A DNA stretch of 64,000 nt from assembly GCA_029641185.1 (NCBI GenBank), contig JAPWGK010000002.1, positions 3,162,001-3,226,000 on the forward strand. The letters are read 5' to 3'. The position numbers and the translations under genes were made by a program. This document shows positions 44,572 through 56,200 of this stretch, in pieces; the first letter of the stretch is position 1, and every line of letters begins with the position of its first letter. The notes beneath the pieces are model-generated. The model was not told the origin of the DNA, did not search any database, and saw only the letters and a program-made list of their open reading frames with translations. The DNA comes from Pseudofabraea citricarpa (Eukaryota > Ascomycota > Leotiomycetes > Helotiales > Dermateaceae).

Positions 44572-46417
44572 TCAATATAAGTGAGTTAGCTTCAACAAAT
44601 CATGACGATGGAAGAAACTCCTGTTTCTCTTCCCATAGATATCTATCGAGCAATTCAGTAAATTATACCTGGCAAGCTGGAGGTAAAACTTACACATTGG
44701 GATTGAGAGCAAGCAAACCACAACCTGAACACTTGAGATAGCCATAAATGTCTTGTAGGTACCAGTTTGAACCAGCCATTCATAAGCACTCCAAGTAAGG
44801 CCGAAACTGAAGAAGTTCTTGAAGATGAGCATGCAAGTAAATGCCTCAATGGCAATATCGCGATGTGCGTCAACAATATATAAAGAGCTTGCGACAGCTC
44901 CAATTACCATACCCATGACTTCAAGAGCGAAGAAGAAGATTGGCCAGAACTATTAAATGTTAGCTAAAACATGTTACAAAGTCAATTATCACATACCCAA
45001 CCAAAATCAACGACTCTATCAGCAGTGACCCCAAATCCATAGAGGCCTGCACATCCAAAGACAAGTTGTGGAATAACAAGAATGATTCGAAATTCTGGTT
45101 CATAAACTCCATTGTTCTTTCTTGTCATGTACTTGGCACTCCAATCTGCCAATGCACCAGCAAAGACGAAGCCCAGGATGGCGCCTATGAAGGCACCAGC
45201 ATAAGCGTACCCTGTCTCAACCTCATTCCAGAAAAGAGGCGGGCCAAGGAAGATGGCTCCAAGAATGATGCCTATAAAGACAGTCCACCCGATTGTGGTA
45301 CCTTGAATCAGACAGGACCATGCGATAGCAGGATGAGCAAATAGAGGAAATGGCCGGAGGAACAGCTTCAAGAAACTGTCATCTGTTTTTCTGCCATTGA
45401 AGGGCATTAAGGTCTGCTTGTAGTTTGTTTTTGTGGTATGCATCTGCGAGACATCATTGATTCGTCGTTGACTCTCTGCCTCTCCATCAGCTGTTTCTGG
45501 AACAGATGTAAAGCCTTCACGTTCGACTGGCTTTAGTTCATGACTAGGGCCATGTTTATCAACCTGTCCTAGGTCATCGGAGGATGCCATATCAGTATTC
45601 AAGTGAGCTGATCGGCGATACTGAGTTTCAGGACATAAGAAAATGATAAGAGGTAGACACAAGCCACAGAATATAGCAACAAAGTAAAAAGACCATGGCC
45701 AGGTGATGGTATGGGTGATTTTCCCAACTACAATCGGTGTAAAGAAGGCGCCCCCAAAAACAGCGAGATTGGTCATGGCCATACGTTTGCCACGCTCATG
45801 AACAAAATAGAGGTCTCCAACCGTGACGTTCACCAGGGCCTCGAATGGAGCTGTTGCAACACCTTGTATAATCCTAGCCCACAAGAGACTCGCATAGCTC
45901 GTGGATGCTCCTCCCCACGCGCTTGATCCAATCAGTATAACAGTCCCGAGTAGGTACAAATGCCTCTTGCCCCATATTCGCGCTGATGGAACGCACAGGA
46001 TACCGGATATCCCTATTCCGAGAAGATAGTACCCAGTAAGCAGGGCGATATCTGTAAAATTTCTGCGAAAGTGTAGAGATAGTGTCAAGGTGTTCGCTGC
46101 AAGAATAGGACCGAGTGATGTTGCGAAAACCGATGTCACCGAAAGAATAAGAAGGAGGAAATCGCGCTTCCACAATGGCCAGTTCTACGACCTCAATTGT
46201 CAGTTCTGTCCAAGGGAATGGGCCAGATGCCTACCAGAGGGTCATTAGGGTCGTCGCTAGGCTGAGGCACGAGAATAATCGGGACTGGACCTGAGGTATC
46301 ACATTTGAGACCCGCTGAATTGGGAGTCGCAGCTTGTGGCCGCTCAGGGTCATCAAAATATCTTGTTGTTCCTGGAACATGATCCATTACACGGTCTTCC
46401 AGCACACCAAGTCCCAT
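44572..46417 (-). CDS. MFS transporter, DHA1/HOL1-like
   Basis: Major facilitator permease of 565 residues with about 12 membrane helices. Exons 46417-46235, 46184-44997, 44949-44694 and 44642-44572 are in phase. The start MGLGVLEDRVMDHVPGT is the usual opening of this fungal subfamily, so the ATG at 46417 is preferred over one at 46546. Family landmarks: DDPNDPLNWPLWKRD before helix 1, GYYLLGIGISG, RIWGKRHLYLLG (loop 2-3 motif), WARIIQGVATAPFEALVNVTVGDLYFVHERGKRMA, a long cytoplasmic loop with acidic and Ser residues, then six more helices ending SIPMYIYGKRNRSFFHRHDLL. Substrates of this group include polyamines, cations and drugs; none can be assigned. The final 71-nt exon restores the family C-terminus. 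Confidence 0.9.
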
Positions 46418-47715
46418 CTTGAAGGCGGTGGGGTTGGCCCCAAAGCGCTGTGAGTTTTCCTTCTCGAGGTGGGTAGGAGTATATGACCTCGCGACCTTGT
46501 GGGTGTTGGAGGTTGAAATCGAGAGGTTCAAAATCTCCTTGCACAACCACGACTACGTTGGCGCGAACATGACTTTTAAAGGTAGTCGAGGGGAGCGAAG
46601 AGCCGGTCGGAATTGTCGCTAGATCATCGAACCTAGCGCCTGATGAGGTTAGCCTGCAATTGTAAACCCTGGCAGATACTGTATTCTACCCCAGAAAATA
46701 AGAAGTGGAGTGCCGGTACTGTATTGTACGTACGGTCGGTACTGCACAGGCTCGGCGACAACTCTGCTGGAGGAAGTCTTCTACGTCCTGTCGTCTATCA
46801 GCTGAATTTCGAGATGTCTGTCCACTGTCCAGTACCGACCTGCTCCGTTCTTTGGGGGGCCACAGAGTTGGCTTGGGTGAAGGAAGGTTGCGTAGACTGC
46901 ACACCGACCCCACCCCATACGAAGAAAAGCTTAAATCAGACCCTGACCAGAAGGCTGAGAAATTGCACATTAAGAGGTTGTTCATCTGGATAGAGTTGGG
47001 GGGGCCTTCTCAAAGTTCTTGTGAAAAGACAGAGAGACGATAGCGGCCAATTTTGGCAGAACGGCCTGTTAAAATTACCAGTGGTTCGCCGCATCCTTCG
47101 AACCTAGTTTTACTTCATTTTACCTTATCACCCGACCTTGGCCGAAGGGCAAGACGCAGAATGTATGGTAGAGCAGGTACCGTAGAGAAAAGCAGCAGAA
47201 TAGAGCAGAGTACTGTAGAGCTGGGCTCAGCTGGCAAGACGATAAGAGGATTGACTGTCTCTTCGCTTCCGAGACAACAGGAGGAGCGTAACAACATTGC
47301 AAACCACAGGCAATACAACGCAACCAACCTCTCCGACCCTTCTGTTGATAGGCAATTCTCTACCATGGCGTGTCGGGCATGTTTTTTTTTGTTTGTTTGT
47401 TTTTTTGCTGATAATTTCAGAATCGCTGTAGATGTTCCACTGCTTTTGCTCGTCCCTGGACTCTGGAGAGGAGAGGGGCTTCCCGCTGGCCGGGTAGAGC
47501 TCAAGCAGCTCCCTCCATTCGCTGATCTCCGCAAAGGAGGCATTTTAACCCACCGTTTAAGGTTTAACCTGGCCCTAAACTTGATAAACAGCCATTTCAT
47601 TCCACCAGCCTCATCTCCCACCTCTCCCACCTCTCCCACCTCTCTCCTCGTTCACCATTATCCTTGAGCACTCTGACTGCCTGTCCGCTCCGCAACGCAC
47701 CACCAAGATATAGCC
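46418..47715. other. Divergent promoter region, 1.3 kb
   Basis: This lies between the MFS gene (minus) and the CFEM gene (plus). A T/GT-rich run occurs at about 47381-47408 and a CCCACCTCT repeat at about 47618-47645 just before the CFEM start. No gene is supported. Confidence 0.5.
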
Positions 47716-48283
47716 ATGAAGAGCGTCTATTTCACTGTCGCAGCTGTTGCTGCTGGCCTCGCGTCTGCACAAGACGGTCTTCCAGACTGTGCTGTAAGCA
47801 CCTCCCAGGAACCAAGTTGCCCTGCAGATGTCTAATGAATAGCTGCAGAAAAATTGCGTCTCTGGATTTACCACTGGCAACCAGATTGGAGGCTGCCAAT
47901 CACTTGATATTGCATGCATCTGTTCAAGCCCGACTTTCCTCAGCGACATAGCATGTTGCCTTGCTGGAGTCTGCAGTACGGAAGATCAAGCCGCATCGGT
48001 CAGATACGCCCAGGACATTTGCGCAACTGCAGGTGTCACTGTCCCCGACGCTGTTGTTTGTGCATCTGCTAGCAGCAGTGCTGCGTCGGCAACCTCCTCA
48101 GTCGCTAGCAGCGAGTCTTCAGCTACATCCTCACTCTCTTCGTCCGTAGCTAGCGCAACTAGCGAGACTGGATCGAGTGCAACATCCCCCGGTGCGGCAA
48201 CACAAACTTCGAATGCAGCGAATGTTGCAGGTGTTGGTGCTGGAGTTTTGGGAGGGTTAGCTGCAGCACTCGTTTTGCTATGA
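47716..48283 (+). CDS. CFEM-domain GPI-anchored surface protein
   Basis: Secreted protein of 170 residues. Exons 47716-47793 and 47849-48283 join in phase zero (intron GTAAGC..GCAG with a CTAATG branch). Residues 1-18 are a signal peptide (MKSVYFTVAAVAAGLASA). The CFEM region spans about residues 19-90 with regularly placed cysteines (LPDCAKNCV, GGCQSLDIACICSS, IACCLAGVCST, ICATAGVTVPDAVVC); the Asp before the ACC-type motif needed for haem binding in yeast CFEM proteins may be D54 or nearby. A Ser/Ala/Thr stalk follows and the end is hydrophobic (GVGAGVLGGLAAALVLL), fitting a GPI anchor. CFEM proteins act in haem uptake, wall structure or host interaction. No transmembrane receptor part is present. 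Confidence 0.9.
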
Positions 48284-51200
48284 ATAATAGGACGTATACC
48301 CAAGGGATTGCGGAGCAAGGGAGCGCTTTGAAAAAGAACAAAAGAAGTTCAGGGAAGCAATTGTAATACGTTAATCGGGGTCCACATTGGACATAGTCTC
48401 ATTTTTTTCGTCAGCCCTTCTTTTTCTGTCAGCCTCTGGTTATGGCATTTGGTGCAGACACCGCTCTTCTCTCCAGCCCTGGGGGCAAATCAATTATTTC
48501 TGGAGGGGCAAGATCCATCAATGTGAGCATCTGTGATCTTCCACATCCTCAAGGTACCTTGCGTGTGACAGAAAGCCTACCTTTTTCCCGGGCCCGCGCC
48601 GAATTTGCTTTTTCGTTCCACTGATATTCGGACAGCAACATAATTCCTTTTGAAAATTCCCATTTTCCAGCTCGGATGATAATCAATCTCAACCTCAACA
48701 CTGGTACCCCGAAATGATATCTTGATCCGAAACCATCTGCAGATTGGATCCTGGGCGAAGGCCCGGCGGGCTTAACAGATACTGCAGGTGCTCTCCTGAT
48801 CTCGCTGCCGTGTCGAGGATCCTTTGCAATGTCTCCCATCGGGATCCCCGTGGTATGATTTCTTTTTCCCAGAGCACCAGCATCATGGTTCTGCGAGCCC
48901 ATCCATGCTATGAAGCAAAGCCTGAGCCCTGACCTTTCGACCCTGATTATTTCCTACGCACAATGACCGAACGCTTGGGTCTGTACCGTGCTCCAATGCC
49001 ATATTCCTCAAATTTGATGCCACGTCCAGCGGAAGACTGCAAGGGTGTGTATGCAAACTGTTGCGTGCTCGGCGTAGTGGTATCGAGAGGGATGATTCAA
49101 AACTATTGAAAATGAAAATTGAAAACATGTCAGCCAAGGACGATGCGATGTCAGTCTCTCCTCAGTCTCCCCGTGCCGCCATGGTCAAATTTGCAGCTGT
49201 CGAACTATCGAATCCAGATTTAGAATCCCACCCATCGTGATCCGTGAACGTCTATGCTTTGCTGTCTTAGAATGAGGTGGCAGATCGACAGAGCTCACGT
49301 GTCCCTGCAAGGCATCTGACTTGGTTCGGCTCCTTGCTCCTTGTCACTTGTCACTTTGTACCGAAAGTCCAGGACCGCGGACAAGAGTTGTATTTCGGGG
49401 GCAGGGTGGCATCTAAAAGCACCTATACTTGCGATAATCATACCGGCCTCACTTGCTTCAGCTCGGAAATAGCATCAGACGAATTCGCTTTGACCATCAG
49501 CCAGTAGCGCGCTCTCGCTGCCGCCACATCTGAAACTCCACTGAGATGACGCTCTGACCCTTTCACAACGGCGAGATCTTGGACTGAAGTAATGGTGCAA
49601 TAACCATCGGTGATCCAGATTGGCTGTTTTGGCAGGCAGTGCGTCTTTGTCCTTCGGATGTTCTGTCACGCCGTGAGAGCAAGCAGGTATTGCCGCACTG
49701 CGCGTCCCCATTTGGATCCATCAAACATTGTCCATTCATGCTCATGGTGGAATATAGAGAATAATCGGCCCATAGGAAGGAGAGGTCCTCCGTACCGTAG
49801 GAGGGGACGTGGAGCGGATTACAACAGGCAAAAGCACGAGAACCATTCGTCGTGACCGGGAGGCCGGAATGGGCAGAAACTCTCTTTCGTAGGCCGAGTC
49901 CCAACCTGCTAGCCGTGATACGTGGTTATTGATTGATACCTGACCGTCGTGACGACGAGCATGTTCAACATTTGACTTTCCACGCAGCAGAAAAACTGTG
50001 GATTTCGCAGCTCAAGGCTCAAGGGAGGAAAAGGAGAACGGCATAGCCGCACCTGATTGCGGGATGGCGGGCCAATTTGCGGCAGAGGCACACATGGCAG
50101 GTCTGGCAGGCGGTGATTCTGAGCACCGTAATCCAGAAGCCTGAGATCAGCAATGGCTTGAGTGACAGCGACGCTGGCAGTATCAGCATTGCTCTTCGCT
50201 CTGCAGTGTGCACCCATCCGCAGCCTCCGAGCCTGTTGTTTCTTTTGCCAGTGTTTCCAAATGGTGATCACGCAAACATCATCGCTCGTCGCCGACCACA
50301 ACTGGACTAAAACGGCCTGTTCTTGGGCGCTTGTGTTCCTTGCGAAGGACAAAGCGGGCAAGTCTGAAGCCAAATTGCGACGGCCGTGACCAGTCCGGCT
50401 TCCAGTGGCCAGTCGTTGACCACTCAGTGCCATTGCCGACAGACTGGTACCCCTGGTCCCTGCGGGCTAGGGAGGCCCTTGAAGGCATGAACTCTATGCA
50501 CGGACGACTTTGCATGGAGGAGCTTCTGGGCATTTGCCATGGCCCACCGTCGTGCAGAGGGCCGCCAGCCTACACACCCCTCCACCGGCCTGCCAGTGGC
50601 CCAGCGCCCATCAAAATATATTATCGCTATGACGTTCGTCGCGTCGCGGGGTACCGTCTTTTTCACTTCAGCTTCAGGAGAGCGCAGTAGAGACCATGCC
50701 ACCATGCCACCATTGGCCAGGGCCATGGCCGTGTCGGGCGCTACTCAAACGGTCGTCAGCACTGGCATTCAATGCGCGCCGCGGGTGCAGCAGGGAAGAG
50801 GACGAGGACGAGGAAGAGGAAGAAGAAGAAAAAGAAAAAGAAGGAAACACACCAGAGATGTTTCTGTTTACTGCCGATTTGAGCCTCATCCAGACTAATG
50901 CTGGGCAGATGGGTGTGTGTGTGTGTGTGTGTGATGAGTGATGTGTGGTGTGTGGTGCGTTAGGTTGGTGGGATGGTGCAAGCAGGTGTGTTGTAACAGA
51001 GAGTGTGTGCGTGTGCGTGTTGGTGCCAACTTGGTGGCCAGCTGTTGCAGCAGTGTATCCAACCCAAGAATAATGCGCATCCCCGCGACCGTTGCAGCGA
51101 TACATTCTAGATTGTCGGTTGGAGGCCAATTACAACTGCTGCGCTTGCTCACGACGACGACGTCAACCCTTGGCTACGCTACTACCGTGCTGCTCGCTTT

Positions 51201-51759
51201 CCGCGAGCTACTACAGTAGAGTCGTGAGGACCCCTGAGCATAGTTGCTGATGATATGCCCAAGTCGTACTGTACTGTAGCAATCAATGCCTGGATGGGAG
51301 AGAGCTCTTCAGGGTCTCTCGACACTGGCTCTGACGCCCAGCACTGGGACTGAGTAGTGAGCACACCTCGCAAGGCCAACGAAGTCAACAAGGCCCATGA
51401 GTAGTGAGTGCTGAGCAGTGAGTAGTGAGTACTGAGTACTGCAGATTGCGGTTGATGCTGAGCAGCAGCAATATTAAGAGACCCAGCATCAATGAATGGA
51501 TGATGATGGCATTGCGGACGAGGGTGGCTCGGTGTGATGTGCGCAGATGATCAGCCAGCTTTGAGGAATAAGGATGGATGGATGGATGGCACTTGGGAAA
51601 ACTTAGCTGCGGGACTGGATTGAGCTTTCGGCCGCCCATCATCAGCCCGAAAGCGATCCCCAGCAAGGCCCGCGATGAATTCCGCGGGGGGTCTGGCCGG
51701 CTCATTAATATTGTGTTGTGCCCACAAGAGCTAAATCGGGTTCGGTTTGCAGGGGCGGC

Positions 51760-52300
51760 TCTGAGTCTGCCCTGCTGCTGCTGCCCTGCTGCTGCTGCCC
51801 TGCTGCTGCCCTGCTGCTCTGCTCCCCACCGCTCCCCACCGCTGGCCTCCAGGCTGCCAGGCTGCTCCACCCCCCCTACAATGCCTACAGAGCAATCCCT
51901 ACCATACTGCTGTACCGTACTCTACCGTACTCTTCTACCCTGCCCTAGAACGACCCTATCGCACCCAACCTACCCTCCCCTACCCTACCCTACCCTACCC
52001 TCCCCTACTGTACTCTACCCTACAGGCTACATCCCCCCTACCCTTCCCCTCTACCCTTACCCTCGCTCGCGCTTGTCTGCTCTGCTCTGCTCTGCTCTCC
52101 TCCCTCTGCTCTGTTCGGCTCTGCTTGGACCTCACACTACACAATTCAATCCTCGTCCGCTGACACAGACTCTGATGGCTCGCTCAGGCTTATGCCCACA
52201 CACACACACTCACTCACTTACTCACTCACTCATACACTCACGCTCTCTCTCTCACTCACTCACACTCACACTCACACACCCACATCCTCCATATTCCTAC
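51760..52300. repeat. Cluster of pyrimidine-rich microsatellites
   Basis: On the plus strand, successive blocks are built from CTGCTGCC (about 51770-51822), CCCTA/TACCC (about 51960-52022), CTCTG (about 52076-52106) and CACT/CACA (about 52196-52285). Purines are strongly under-represented over roughly 500 bp. A long open frame through it (51578-52333) is a by-product of this composition. Confidence 0.75.
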
Positions 52301-52931
52301 CCTCACTCCTTGGTCCACACGGCCCTGTCGTAGCCATGCTTTCTTCTTCACGCGCCCCACTCACTCTGTCCACCCTTCAACCCTTTCCACTGAACGCCGC
52401 CCCCGAGGCTGTCAATGTCAGTGCAACTGTCGGGGCTGCCAAGTTTTGCGGTGGTGTGAGTTGCTGCTGAACCCATGGGTGATGGGGCTGTCCATATATG
52501 AATCACTCACATTCCGAGCTTCCAGATGGTGGATCACCCTCGCAGCAGCTCGGCATGGATCAATCTGACTTCTGAGTTCTGACCAAAAGCAGCCGACCTC
52601 AGCGTGCATATACTTTGCCTACCACTCACTGTACACAGCTTCCTGACCGTCAGCCTCTCTTACTATTCGTCTTCTTCTCTTCTCAGCCTTTCTTCCCTTG
52701 ACGGGGAACTTTGATTTTTCTCCTACACGAGCAAGCCAGCGGCCATAGCTCTCACACACATCTTGCGCCTCACCTGCAGTCTGCATATATTCTTCCACCG
52801 ACGCTCCACCCGAGACCTCAGAGCAGATCACTTCATCTTTACTTTTTCCCGACCTCAAATTCGCCTTGCTTTTTGCTTCCTCGAGGGGTTCGTCAAGCTC
52901 CTGTTCCAGCATACCTCCTCATCCTCGAAAG

Positions 52932-52941
52932 TTATATAAGG
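52932..52941 (+). promoter_or_regulatory. TATA-like box of the 52-residue gene
   Basis: TTATATAAGG lies about 180 bp before the ATG at 53120 and is followed by a CT/CA-rich leader, the arrangement of a highly expressed small fungal gene. The leader seems to hold one intron at 53051-53103. Confidence 0.5.
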
Positions 52942-53119
52942 CATGGTATGCCAGCTGAGTAGATCGCTACCAACAACTCTTCTTCACTCTACCAAAGGCG
53001 CCTTCGGCACTCCTTCGTCAGCCTAGCTTCAAGTTAAATCATCTCCCACCGTATGTCCGTCCTCTACCCACTATCCAAGCAGTGCACTAATACCCTTCTT
53101 AAGCCCATACATCTCCAAC

Positions 53120-53278
53120 ATGTGCGAATACACCAAAAACTACTACATCTATACCTCCTGTGTCGATCCTGGCGCCCACTTCTTCGGAACATCTGTCGAC
53201 GGCAAGAAAGAGCATCGATGCCCGCGGGGTCCTCATGAACGATACATTGTCGTGCCTGGCCACTGCCCGCTATGCTAG
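53120..53278 (+). CDS. 52-residue Cys-rich conserved-looking small protein
   Basis: A very short gene, below most annotation cut-offs. It encodes 52 residues beginning MCEYTKNYYIYTSCVDPG, continuing HFFGTSVDGKKEHRCPRGPHERY and ending VPGHCPLC. Five cysteines (positions 2, 14, 34, 49, 52) and several histidines could bind a metal or form disulphides; there is no signal peptide. From memory, tiny proteins with the same pattern (Tyr-rich start, DPG, HFF, CPxGPHERY, CPLC end) occur in other filamentous ascomycetes, without known function. Promoter evidence supports it: a TATA-like box at 52932, a CT-rich leader and a probable leader intron with good donor and branch point. No other frame here is plausible. 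The function is unknown. Confidence 0.7.
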   Translation: MCEYTKNYYIYTSCVDPGAHFFGTSVDGKKEHRCPRGPHERYIVVPGHCPLC

Positions 53279-56200
53279 CCATTAGCAGCGCCCTCGTAGG
53301 GATCGGTTCACAAGTCACCTATCGACAGATGATGTGAAAACCGAATATATCTAGGGGGGTCGCGACAGCCTTCAAAACCGCCATTGGAGGATGGTAGCAC
53401 ATAAGAGCCGGAAGGGCTTCGACTCTTGCCAGTAATGGGACGTTGGTGTTGCTGATTTTTTATCATTTGGGACAAAGACTTTATTTGATCGCTTCAAAAG
53501 GGGTTTGGCGAGGCGTACATGGATCACACGGTATTTGGGATATATGAGCGTTTCTTCGCCATTTCACATGTTTGTTTCCCTCACTAGGAATCTCAGGCGT
53601 ACTTTCAAATTTGTCTTTTTATACAGCATGTTTATTATGGGAGAGCTGGATCTCTGGAGCTTGGAGGTTTGGAAAGACGTTTCCTTCCGTGGCTTGGAAG
53701 ACAAAATTGCGAAGATATTAGGAGTCAATTGTGAATTCTGCGATCCGGGAAGGCACGGGACTGGGGCCGTTTGTAAGCAGGAGTAAGATCTACAAGCCTC
53801 ATCAAATTGTGCCATAGGGCAGATCAGGATGGGATGAGAGCTCATAAATCGAGGAGGGGCATCCTCTAGTTAACTAAGTTGGGTTTTTCTAGCGCTAGGT
53901 ATTTTATACACAGGCAAAGGATGGAAATAATCAAAAAAGAGATCCCTACTCCACCTCATCATCCCCACATATCAACTTGCTTTATCTACAGTCGTTCGTG
54001 CCTTGCCTAACCAGCATCTTGCTTTTACTCTTGCGCGAATTTTCGGTTGTGGCTACCGGGTGTTTGATGTAGCGACCGACCGATACTTGCTGGGAGGTTT
54101 GCGGTGACTACCTAGGTACTCTGCTTTGATAATTTTTGATAGGTGCCTGCCTACTGTGCCATATGGATAGGTGACGATGAACCATCCATATGCTCACATC
54201 GCACGATCTGATACAGTACAGCTCGGTCGAACTGGGAGGCTTGCTTATTTTTCTTGCGTTGGTCATGGATAGGGTATGGACATGGATCTTGCGAAATTTT
54301 GCTTCTTTCGTGGGTTTTTTTTCTTTGCTTTTTTTTCCCCCCAAGCGTCTCGTTCTTCAACCCTTCCAGGGGGTAAGCGTAAGCAGGTTGGTCCCAATAG
54401 TTCCTTTCTTTCCTTTTTTTGAATCTTTTCTTTTCCCACTCTCTTTGCTTTTTTGATCTGATCTTGATCTCTCTCGTGCTTGGTCTCAAGGAATGATATG
54501 GTGTCAGAGAAATAGGCGACAAAGAGACACTAGCTAGTTACTAGGGAGCACCTTCTCGAGAACAATAGCCAAACGTACGATCAGGACGACTAAGTGACTG
54601 GTGTATTTTTGTTTCCACGTGTCTTCTGTCTAGACACCATTTCTGGACAGGCTAATATGTTCCTCTCTATAGGTTTATTTCGAGTGGACTCATATGGAGT
54701 ATCTTATGATAACACATACTTTGTTATCTGCCGATCCTCCTCGTGTTCCTGCTCGCTTTGCTCTTGCCTGCTCGCTTCCCCGGGATTGCGTTTAGAACAG
54801 GTACACGCCAAGGGCACAGGTGAGGTAGAGGTTAAGCGTTACGACGACAGACTTGGTAAATGGGTGTTATGGACTGGATTATTGCACGGAGAATCCTTCA
54901 GCGGGGATTATCGGACTGGCTTGTTGAGTCAAGCTGAAGAAGCTGGATCTCCATCCCTGACACGACCACGACATCGACCTTTTCGGCTATCTAATCTGAT
55001 GATAGTGATGAGTGGTGCATGATGCGTGATGCATGTTGCGTGTTGCGTGCGTCTCGAGGCTGACTGGCCTCACGCTTATCCTCTTTCTATCTGTCCTTGC
55101 CGGCTCCTCTCCGTCTTGTGGTGATGTATTGCTACTTAACGCACTAACCGACAGTGTTTAGAAGGAGTCGATAACAGAGTCTGTTATTGATGAATGACTC
55201 GGGGGAGCGTGAGAACCCGGTTGTGGTTGCAATTGTGGCTAGCTGTGTAGGAAAGCCATTGTTTGACCATGGCATGGCATAGCATCTCCGCCGAATTGCT
55301 GTCCTCCTCCTGCTACTATCTCCTGGCGAGCCGTGCCAGAGAACCGCTTGCGTGGAATAACGGGGCGGTGGTGGGGAGGCTCACGAAATCTGACAATCTG
55401 CACGAGCTTTAGATGGCATGGTTGCAATCAATGTTGCATAGATCGCGGCTCGGCCCCTCCAAAAAATTTCAATAATGGCCCGTACGGAGTGCTACGCAGG
55501 CATGGATTTCATGATGCCACCTCATTCGAATGCCTTGGACAGACAGTATTGCCTCTGCCCCGTCATGCAGCGTATTGAAAGAGAAAGCGGTCCCCTGGCG
55601 CAGCGGAGTACTGTCCTGTACAGTACAATCCACAGTCCACAGTCCACAGTCCACAGTCCACAGCAATCCAAGTCCCGCGGGGACTGGGGACGGGGAGACC
55701 ATCGTATCGTGATCTCCCTCACTGAAGAAACGCATAAAGCCGAGAACCCTGTCGCTGTGCTTATGATTGTCCAGGTGCCCTTGTGCCCTTGTGTGCTTAT
55801 TGAATGCTCGGCCGGACTCGGGATTGTAATGTCGTCTGCTCTGCCGTTGTTTCCTTTGCTCTTGTTTTCTTTTTCCGCAGTTATGGTCATTGTCGTCGTC
55901 GTCGTCGTCGTCGCAAATGGGCAGAGTCTAGACTCTGGGCTCTGGGCGCTGGGTGCTTGGTGCTTGGGTGCTTGGGTGCTGGGGCATCTACTGTAATCTT
56001 TTTTGGAAATTGCGGAGGCCATGCGGCTTTGGCTGCAGAGGGGCCGCCGGGCACGAGGGGGGGCCGTTGAGGTGCACAGGTCCAGGGGCCTCGATGAGGT
56101 CTGTGTGTTGGTGTGTTTGATGATTGTTCACTTCCTGGCCGGTGCTCATCTGCATCTGCACGCTGCACGCTGCGTGCTGCATGCTGCACCTCTGATTGAT

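Larger units (their letters stand above)
48284..53119. other. 4.8 kb gene-poor, microsatellite-rich region
   Basis: No open frame on either strand has a domain, convincing splicing or good start. Simple repeats include a GAAGAG/GACGAG purine run (about 50799-50846), GT runs (50911-50931) and GGAT (51572-51588). A dense pyrimidine-rich cluster is listed separately. The last ~190 bp form the promoter and leader of the 52-residue gene: a TATA-like TTATATAAGG at about 52932-52941 and a probable leader intron 53051-53103 (GTATGT..TTAAG, branch CTAAT). Confidence 0.55.

Noticed and set aside
51960..52022. TACCC/CCCTA repeat resembling telomere
   Set aside because: The unit is 5 bp rather than the fungal 6-bp telomere repeat and lies among other microsatellites.
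51578..52333. 251-codon plus-strand open frame
   Set aside because: It reads through microsatellites and yields only low-complexity peptide; composition explains its length.
52336..52470. Short open frame MLSSSRAPLTL.. ending CGGVSCC
   Set aside because: A donor-like site lies near its end, but no in-phase downstream exon could be found.
52619..52912. 97-codon minus-strand open frame with Lys/Glu-rich product
   Set aside because: It overlaps the apparent promoter of the 52-residue gene, has no known domain, and I could not find matching exons. It remains possible but unsupported.
54594..55022. 142-codon plus-strand open frame
   Set aside because: No domain recognised and no exon continuity.
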